Assembly: GCA_026075535.2 (NCBI GenBank)
Contig: AP026538.1
Coordinates: 10,478,001 to 10,542,000 of the forward strand
DNA length: 64,000 nucleotides
Direction: 5' to 3'
Source of the DNA: Tricholoma matsutake
Taxonomy: Eukaryota; Basidiomycota; Agaricomycetes; Agaricales; Tricholomataceae
The notes beneath the pieces were generated by a model that saw only the letters and a list, made by a program, of their open reading frames with translations, ran no database searches and was not told the DNA's origin. The translations under genes were made by a program, and so were the position numbers. Within the stretch, counting starts at the first letter, position 1. Each line of letters opens with the position of its first letter. This document shows, piece by piece, positions 56,982 to 64,000 of this stretch.

Positions 56982-57500
56982 TGTTAAGACTATAGGTCAT
57001 TAACTCAGCCTAGGCTTCATGTGTCGCAGTTGGAGGCTTTCCAACTGTATTGGTATCACAATAGGAGGCTTTTCTACTGTATCGGGTTCTGTCTTGGACT
57101 TGGGTGCTTCCCTAGTCAATACAGCTATCTGTACTCAGAGGCTTTCTGAGTAGACCATGTGTTTGTGTATCACAGCTGGAGGCTTTCCAACTGTTGAGTT
57201 CAAGTTATCACAGCTAGAGGCCTTCTAAACTGTCAAGTGTTCTGGTTGAGTTTAAGCCCATTAATTGAATTAGGTCAAGCTGAGGAATACACTGAGTGTA
57301 GCTACAGCTTATATACATTTTCTAGATTACTTATTGTCCAATCAGAAAGCAAGATGCTTGTCAAGTAATAATAGAATGAACAATAGAAATGTAAGCCTCA
57401 TGCCTGGCATGAGGTGTCCAATGTCACAGGTCCAATGTCAAGGATCCGATGTCAAGGAGTGCTGCAGTGCAGCATGTCAAATGGTAGGAGTCAGATGTCA
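56982..57500 (+). repeat. LTR-like segment
   Basis: Begins TGTTAAGAC and contains TTATTGTCCAATCAGAAAG..AAGCCTCATG, as in the solo LTR at 31218-31804. It also has several GGAGGCTTTCCAACTG-type repeats (about 57030-57200). The 3' boundary and TSD were not found, so it is called only LTR-like. Confidence 0.45.
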
Positions 57501-57517
57501 AAGAGTCTCCCATCGGA

Positions 57518-57727
57518 ATGAGTCAAGTCGAGTGGGAAAGAAAAATGAAGTACCCGGTCTCGCTGGCATATGCTTTAGTCATTGCAGGTTACGATAGCAA
57601 AATCATAACAGCTGTGCTCAAGGATCACAAGCAGTGGATTTTGGCGGTTGCAAGTGGGAGAGTGGACCATGTTGCATTGCTTGTTCAAGCTGGCTTAACA
57701 CATATGCACACTCATTCAGCAGTATGA
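57518..57727 (+). pseudogene. Short open fragment with ankyrin-like texture
   Basis: A 69-codon frame: MKYPVSLAYALVIAGYD, then ILAVASGRVDHVALLVQAGL, which reads like one ankyrin repeat. CpG is more frequent here than in flanking TE sequence, hinting at a younger or host-derived fragment. Function unknown. Confidence 0.3.
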
Positions 57728-57889
57728 GCAAGTCACAAACAAGTTATACAAGCCCAGGGATACACCAAAGAGGTTATCATGCATTCCATTGTTATGTTAC
57801 AGCTTGGCAGTGCACATGTTGCTGAGTTTGCCCCCTGTTGCTCCCGAGTGTTACAATGATCCACTGCAACACAATCATCAACCTCTCAT

Positions 57890-60800
57890 CATGTCACCCT
57901 CCATTCTGACAGTTGCTGAGATTGAAGCCAATATATTATCATGTTTTGATGCCCTCTCTCATGTGGTGGATGATGTGTTCCCTCAATCAGATTCCAACAT
58001 CTATCACCAAGTTATCATGCTCAATGAACTAGCAACTGAGAAGCACATAAGATGGGATGATTCAAGTGACAAATTCCAGGGCACATGTTGGGAACACAAC
58101 CAGAAGCTTCCCTTGACATTTACCTCCAAACATGAGTTAGACCTGCTGTGCGATGCCCTTCAGGATGGCCAAGTCCACTTGCCTAGTTTCCTTCAAACTT
58201 GACAACATCTTTGCACTGATTAGGCAACTGTGGCCGCTATAGGTGTGCTCTCAGAAACTCCATGCAAATACAGTGCACATCCTATTATGATATCCTGGAC
58301 CTGCAAGAAGGAAACCAGTGCACAGCATGCAAATCTCATCAGAACAATAGTGACCACCACTGAAAATCAAAAGCAACACTGTGGAGGATCTTACTGCACA
58401 GTGTGCATTGCCTCAGATGGGGAATCAAATTGTGGCAAAGCTTTGGTTTGCCTCATGATGAATACTGCACTCAAAGAGGACTCTCCAATCTATGAACAAC
58501 TTTTCCCCCTCAATTTCATGAACTACTTTGTTGACTCAGATGATATAATGGCTGATAAAGACTTTAAACATGTCTTCAAATGCCAACAAAACTTGATGAT
58601 GCAAAACAAAGGGATCTTCATACATGGTTTCTGTATCACCCCTCCAATTCTTCCTGCCCATCTGCAGTCTAATGGTGTCTCCTCTTTTCGACTATGTGCT
58701 CTCCTTCCTCCAAATGATAAGCAATATGTTGTGCTTAGATATTTGCTTCTCAAGGAAATCTGGTCCCTTCCAGCAGCCTCCTCAGACTCGGACCCAACCT
58801 TCACCCAGGCATGCAAAGCACTTCATATATATGGACACTTCACATGGAATCTCATCATGCCCTATATCTGCATGGACCTCAATCTAGACAAACAACTCAT
58901 CCATATGAGTGCTGCAGCACATCTTGCACTTTACCTCTACAATGATAATTCATGTCAACACAATCCTATTTTGACATCATGTTGATGGTAAAGAACATAT
59001 AGTTTTGTGTTGCAAAGACCAAGGTCAATAATCCTCATGGCACATTCTCCTTGGCACTAACTGTCTCAAGCAATCTTTTGGTCTAATACAGACAGCAGTC
59101 AGGACAGACATGAATGTTGACATGATCAATCATGCTTCAGGCCTCATGGAGATTGAAATTATCCTGGCATGGCATCCAGAGTGGGATCATGGACCTGGAC
59201 ACCTTCAACTACCAGTTATCATGAAGGATTCTGGGGAAATCACAGCAAAGGCAGATCACATCAACCCTGCATTGTGGCAGGGGAAGGTCGAGGTTGCAGG
59301 TGTGAACCTCCACACTTGTTGGGTTTTAGGTCATCAGAAAGCCATCGAACTGGTTCCTGAAGCTGCTGAGGCTTTTGATCATCTCAGCGACACCCTGGGG
59401 ATAGATATCCTGTCGCCTCTTGGTGACAACCTTGTCAATGTTCAAGATGCTGATGATGTGTTTGGTTGCTTGGAACTGACAGCTACATATGATTTGGCTA
59501 TGCCTGATTCACAGGCAGCTGACCTACCAGCTGTTGAGGGTCCAATCCCTGTGTCTCAACCTTTCACTCTGGATCATGATATGGAGGATGCAATTGCAGA
59601 AGAGGTGTCACAAAATGACAAGATTACATCTGGAATTGTGATAAACAGACTGAAAATGACCAAAGCAAAATCACTGAGGCATCAGATGATGTTCCAGACC
59701 AACCACTCCTCGATTGACTGGCTGAAGCATGTACAGGAGCTACCTTGCTTCAATTCCATCTCCTCGTCAGAGCATGATACTGACATCATCTCACATGACA
59801 GTTCTTCTGGAGCACCATCTCTTCACATTGGCAATCCAGTTGCAACTTTTGTCTAATGCAAAGAATTGATTTTCCTTGCCATCGCTCAAGTGAATCACCT
59901 ACAATTTGCTGGAAAAAACAATCTGGACAAGATTGGTCTACATCTTTTGGCTGATGGAACTGCCAAAGTTGACTTTCAAATGCTATGCCTCTTCCAGCTA
60001 CTGTGGACAATGATGCAAGCCAACAATATGATTGGTGATGGTCTTCACAGATGGAATCAACATGCAACAATGTCTGGGGCCACTTTATTCATCCCCTCAA
60101 CCCTGCCATATCTAGTGTTTGAAAGTCCGGTCTGGTTCAGTGTTTTGACATCCAAGTGGGGCAACTGCAACCACAACCAGTCATCAAATTCCTAAATAAG
60201 GAAAATACCAGACTGGACTGCTATGGACCCATTTTTTGTGGTCTAAAACTTTTGGCAACTGTTCCAGACCAGTTGCAACCAAATATTAGACTGGACCATG
60301 ATTGCAACCGGTTATTACCCTTCCCAGCTACAATATACACTAATATTTAGGGAAATCAATTCAGAATTGACTGAGGTATGATCAAAACTGTTCATGACAC
60401 TGTGTTTTTATTATAACTCAGTCAATTCCCAACTGATTTCCTTAACCTTTGGGGTTATTTGTAGCTGGAAAATAGGCCTATCAGATTCAACTGATAGGCT
60501 GGTCCATAACTGGTTGAAACCAATTTTTTATCAGTTGCATGTAATGAATGATCTTCCTGCAACTGGCAACTACAACTGATCAAGACCCAGGGCAACTGAA
60601 CTGAAAGTCTGGTCTAAACCAGTCCATTTTGCAGTCTGGTCTGATCCAGTTGCCAGTCCATAGGACAGGACTTTCAAACACTAGCCATATCAGTTTGAAT
60701 CCCTGGGAAGCCAAAGTATCTCTTTGAGAGTTCATTTCTTATAACACATTCCTCGAGTCTCTTTCAGGAGTTGTCGGCCCATGATCTCCACTTCATTCCC

Positions 60801-61130
60801 ATTGTAAAGTGTTCCCCATTCTTTCCTTACCAAAAATCTGGGAAGGCATGTTTTGTTTGTGAACATGATGATGCTACTCATCCCCCCTTCAATGAATCTG
60901 GTTCAGATTGCTCTATCTGCAGCCCAAGGGTACAGCTGGATCGATCAAATGCACAACACATCCTCAAGCATATGGGGGCTCATATTCTTATATGACACTT
61001 CTATCAATGGAGAGGCATGTGGACTTTGTCTTTGACCCTCTACAATGTGCTGGCTGGTTCTTAAAAAGAGTTGAGGGGCAGACACTTCCTACAGTCTTGA
61101 TCTCAAGAAGTCATCATGTACTAATCTTAT
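57890..61130 (+). pseudogene. N-terminal part of the dispersed transposon-type gene
   Basis: Segments in order on the plus strand: SPSILTVAEIEANILSCFDA (57.9 kb), two stops, ATVAAIGVLS..VCIASDGESNCGKALV, KDFKHVFKCQQNLMMQNKG, IHGFCITPPILPAHLQSNGV, PPNDKQYVVLRYLLLKEIWS (58.7 kb). After a break come ADHINPALWQGKVEVAGVNL and HTCWVLG (59.3 kb), QVNHLQFAGKNNLDKIGLHL (59.9 kb) and HFIHPLNPAIS at 60.1 kb. A MITE interrupts. Then FFPYQKSGKACFVC and QLDRSNAQHILKHMGAHIL follow, before Gypsy-1 copy 3. I recognise this as a large multicopy agaricomycete protein of transposon type. The D..H..K..RN segment may point to P-element-like transposases, but I cannot name it firmly. The rest lies at 28.0-28.3 and 13.3-13.95 kb on the minus strand. 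Confidence 0.6.
60113..60683. mobile_element. hAT-like MITE (hAT-g), 571 bp
   Basis: Perfect 16-bp TIRs TAGTGTTTGAAAGTCC/GGACTTTCAAACACTA and perfect 8-bp TSDs GCCATATC (60105-60112, 60684-60691). Internal CAACTGG/CCAGTTGC repeats resemble those of hAT-d. It splits codons between NPAIS and the FESLGS continuation of the host gene. Confidence 0.93.
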
Positions 61131-61487
61131 TGTTAGGAAACCACCCCATTACCTAATAAAATTTCATTTTTATTTTGATAGCATGAGAATTTTATTTTGC
61201 ACGCATCAATATGTATGTGCATGTACAAGTGCATTGGTAACAACAAAGTACAATATATGTAACATAGTATATAAACCCTAAATATATGCCTAGGGGACCC
61301 CAGTTGTGTTCTCTTAGATATTCCAACTACACTTGTGGTGTGAACAGCCTATCTCAACAAACTCACCTATTAATAACCCCTCACATCAAAACCATCAGTT
61401 CCCCAATCATGCATGTGGATCCCGCCCCCTTCTTGTAGAGAGAACCCACACAGTCTTAGCTAGCAGATAGTGGGTGTCACCCTAACA
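61131..61487 (+). repeat. 5' LTR of Gypsy-1 copy 3
   Basis: TGTTAGG..CCTAACA. TATATAAA is at about 61268-61275, AGTTGTGTTCT at about 61302-61312, and the near-complement AGAATACAACT at 61490-61500. Confidence 0.9.
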
Positions 61488-61961
61488 GAAGAATACAACT
61501 TCCCATATCAGTGCACCTTCTTTACTTGCACATACATCATTGTTTCACCATGCCACATCTGATTACTCATCCTTTCAGCACAAGCCGGAAGTACTTGTAT
61601 ATACATAATCTACCTTTTCTTTCATAAGCCGACACCAGGCCTCACCTTACATTGTGACTGCCAGTGATCAAGAGGCAGCACTCGTCATTAGGAGAGCTGC
61701 AACCAGACAACTGATTGGATCTGGTTTAGTTACGATTTACATCACTCTATTCAGAGGACTATTTTAGTTACAAGCCGAATTCAGTGTTATCCCCGAGATC
61801 AGGCACTGTTGAAAGGGTTATTGATCCAAAGTGCCAAATTAGATGCCCAACAAACAAACAAACAATTGACAAACATCATGTGACCTGTAAACATTTGGAG
61901 AGGTCTCGAAGAACAAATTTTGAGTTTGTCAAAGAAGTGATTCATCACAGATCTAACAATT

Positions 61962-63054
61962 ATGACCAAACCCTCAACTTCTAATCCTGGCCCTGATCCT
62001 GTTCCCACACCAGCACTAGAGGCAAAAATTGATGCGCTTACAGCGCAAATGTCACAATTGGTGTCAGTGTTGGCAGCATCACAGCCCAGACAAGCAGAAG
62101 TACAGCCAGAGATGACAGTAGAAAGAGATGATGAGATGCAGGAGATGGTGGAGTGGATGTCGCAGGAGGATGAGATGGCAGAGAAATCCAGAAATGGAAA
62201 AGCGCACTTACCTAAGTATGCACCCCCACAAATTTTTGATGGTACCATGGAGAATACAAAATCCTTGTTCAGCTCTATAGTATTGTACATCCATGGGAGG
62301 AAGCCAGAGTTTTGTACAGCTGAGTCTAGGATTATGTTTGCTCTCTCATACATTCAGGAGGGGAAAGCACAGTTCTGGAGAAACAAGGCTATAAATCAAA
62401 TTGCCATGGGAAATAAACCATTTGCAACCTTCAAGGAATTTCTGGAGAGATTGGAGGCACAGTTTGGAGATCCTAATCCAAAGGCGACAGCCAATGCCAA
62501 ATTAAAAACCATGTGCCAAGGTTCCCTAATGGTGGATGAATTTATTTTGCAGTTCCAAGCGGAAGCTTTGCAAATGGATATGGGAGAAGCCGTGTTGGTA
62601 GAGTTTTGAAAGCAGGATTAAATCCCTCTTTATTCAAGTCTATCTACCAACTACCTTCTATGCCAGAGAAGTTGGACAAGTGGTATAATTGGGCAATGCA
62701 CCTTGACTGGCAATATCAGCAGGAACAGGTGCAGTCAAAGTTGATGTATGGAAGTGGTAAATTCAGGAAGCCATCAGGAGGAAAGTCTGAGAAAGGAAAG
62801 GTGCCTCAGGCGCAAGCTCCAAGGGCACTGCCACCAGCCATGGCAGTGACACCTATAGTTATGGAGTCAGCAGCACCAGCAGAGGCAATGGAGGTTGATC
62901 AAGCAGGGAGATGAGCCCCACTTAAATATTTTAACTGTGGGCAGTTAGGACACATTTCTAGGAATTGTAGGCAGAAAAGAAAGATTAGCGAAGCTACAAT
63001 TGAGGATGTGAAGCTGGAGGAAGGCAGGCAGAAGAATTTTGTGGAAGAGTCCCA
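61962..63054 (+). pseudogene. Gypsy-1 copy 3 gag
   Basis: Open for 215 codons to a TGA in VLVEF*, then shifted into KAGLNPSLFKSIYQL. The same missing base is present in copy 1. The capsid region is intact (AQFWRNKAINQIAMG..FLERLEAQFGDPN). The conserved TGA after QAGR precedes the CCHC knuckle, whose first Cys is Tyr here (KYFNCGQLGH). Confidence 0.85.
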
Positions 63055-63707
63055 GTGAAGGTTTTCCCATTGGTGACCCAGAATCGTTACAATGTATTAG
63101 TATCTGAGGAAACCCAGAGTAAATCAGAAAAGGAAATCAAGGAGGAGTACAACTGTTATGAATCATGTGACAAAGAAAATTGCCAAGCACTATTTCTGAA
63201 AACCCCTAAATTCTTTATTTGTTCTGTGCAAATAGAACCTGAAATCACCTTGACTGTGGGACTGAAGACAGTGGACATGCATGCAGCGATTGATGTGGAA
63301 GCATTGTTTGATAGTGGTGCTACAGGATTGTTCATTAATTGGTCCTTAATTACCAGAAATGGTATTAACACATGCAAGCTGGTGCAACCTATAATGGTGT
63401 ACAATATTGATGGAACAGTCAATTGTGGAGGAACTATCAAGGAGGAGGTGACTATGGTACTAAAATATAAGGAGCATCAGGAGCGAGCCATATTCGAAGT
63501 GTGCGATCTTGGGAAAACCAATCTAATAATAGGATGACCATGGTTACAGAAGCGTAATCCTGAAATTGATTGGAAAACTGGGAAAGTACAAATGACTCAT
63601 TGTCCTAAGGAATGTAATGTGTATGGGAGGAAGATGAAGAAGGAGAAAAAGAAAAGGAGAGAGACAGAACATCCAAGGAAGTATTCTGTTATGATGGAGG
63701 AAGTGGT
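63055..63707 (+). pseudogene. Gypsy-1 copy 3 pol N-terminus (protease)
   Basis: Starts in frame at GTG after the gag stop. DSGATGLFINWSLI marks the protease. TGA at 63535 replaces a Phe codon of the IIGFPWLQ motif seen in copy 1. Homology ends at about 63707. Confidence 0.85.
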
Positions 63708-64000
63708 ATGTCTTGCAACCATCAATCTGATTGTATATTTCACTGGCAATTGCTCTTTTCCAGGTATTTTGACCTATCATTGAAAGCTATCCAAAGGATG
63801 CCAAGCTTTGGGGAAATTGAGTATCCTTCCAAGATCATTTATAACAAAAGTGTTGAGTAGCCAGCAATCGATCATGGAAGCTGCTGTATGATTTTCTATA
63901 CCACTTTGATCAGACATTTCAGCACTTTGCCCCATAATATTGAAAGAGTTTGTTGAATGCATGGTGTATCTGAGTTGCCCTATATTTGAATATAGCCAAA
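63708..64000. other. Unassigned sequence at the window edge
   Basis: Replaces Gypsy-1 pol sequence after GAGGAAGTGG. A minus-strand frame (63962-63777) with DCWLLNTFVINDLGRILNFP has protein-like texture but was not recognised. It may be the end of another insertion that continues outside the window. Confidence 0.3.

Larger units (their letters stand above)
61131..63707 (+). mobile_element. Gypsy-1 copy 3 (5' part)
   Basis: LTR 61131-61487, leader, gag from 61962, pol from 63055, homologous to copy 1 until about 63707 (GAGGAAGTGG), where unrelated sequence follows. The 5' flank pentamer CTTAT (61126-61130) matches the complement of the 3' flank of copy 2, not anything near copy 3. Stops and a frameshift inactivate it. 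Confidence 0.9.

Noticed and set aside
1..64000. CRISPR array, bacterial operon or phage features
   Set aside because: Spliceosomal introns, chromodomain retrotransposons and hAT elements show a eukaryotic genome; no regularly spaced identical repeats with unique spacers were seen.

Overview
The window looks like nuclear DNA of an agaricomycete fungus (Basidiomycota). Genes at 1.6-8.1 kb have many short GT..AG introns (48-77 bp, or longer where noted). They encode proteins typical of that class: an HNH nuclease-domain protein, a FAS1 protein, an aldo/keto reductase and a Cys-rich RING/IBR-like protein. The rest carries chromodomain Ty3/gypsy elements, a tnp2-type (CACTA/EnSpm) transposase and hAT-like elements, which fits a TE-rich mushroom genome. 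Species cannot be told from the sequence.

Layout. 0-1.6 kb: no gene, one inverted-repeat element. 1.6-8.2 kb: four intron-containing, CpG-normal host genes; the first two are divergent with only 52 bp between start codons. 8.3-12.9 kb: three hAT-like elements in a row, each with its own terminal inverted repeats (TIRs) and a perfect 8-bp target-site duplication (TSD). 13.25-28.3 kb: the minus-strand end of a decayed transposon-type gene, interrupted by Gypsy-2 (minus strand, TSD CTTCA). Gypsy-2 itself contains Gypsy-1 copy 1 and a tnp2-bearing element. 28.3-34.7 kb: Gypsy-1 copy 2 (minus), hit by a solo LTR. 34.7-37.9 kb: two related modular elements (C and A). 37.9-47.3 kb: Gypsy-3 (minus), split by two hAT-like elements (TSDs GGTCTCCC and ACCTTGGC) and a solo LTR. 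47.3-57.5 kb: decayed, mostly unassignable sequence with another modular element. 57.9-61.1 kb: the N-terminal part of the same decayed transposon-type gene, cut by a 571-bp MITE. 61.1 kb to the end: Gypsy-1 copy 3.

Main conclusions. (1) Elements with different ends (9.6, 11.8, 36.0, 38.3, 40.1 and 53.3 kb) share core modules: a GAGC..GCTC hairpin, and in most of them a GGGCCCAAA..TTTGGGCCC palindrome abutting a perfect GTAAGT and an intron-like tract. Two of them also carry outward-facing tRNA-like promoter sequences and GGACTCC minisatellite arms. I know of no named family with this architecture. (2) Gypsy-1 has an 11-nt sequence at its predicted transcript start that is exactly complementary to the sequence just downstream of the 5' LTR, the hallmark of Tf1/sushi-type self-priming. 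(3) The flanks and TSDs of Gypsy-1 copies 2 and 3 fit each other rather than themselves. This implies an inversion of roughly 30 kb by recombination between inverted copies, and it puts one dispersed gene back in order across 13-61 kb. (4) CpG is depleted in old elements but kept in the element at 40.1-42.2 kb. CpG decay has hit the RT catalytic codons. No CRISPR, rRNA or convincing functional tRNA gene was seen.
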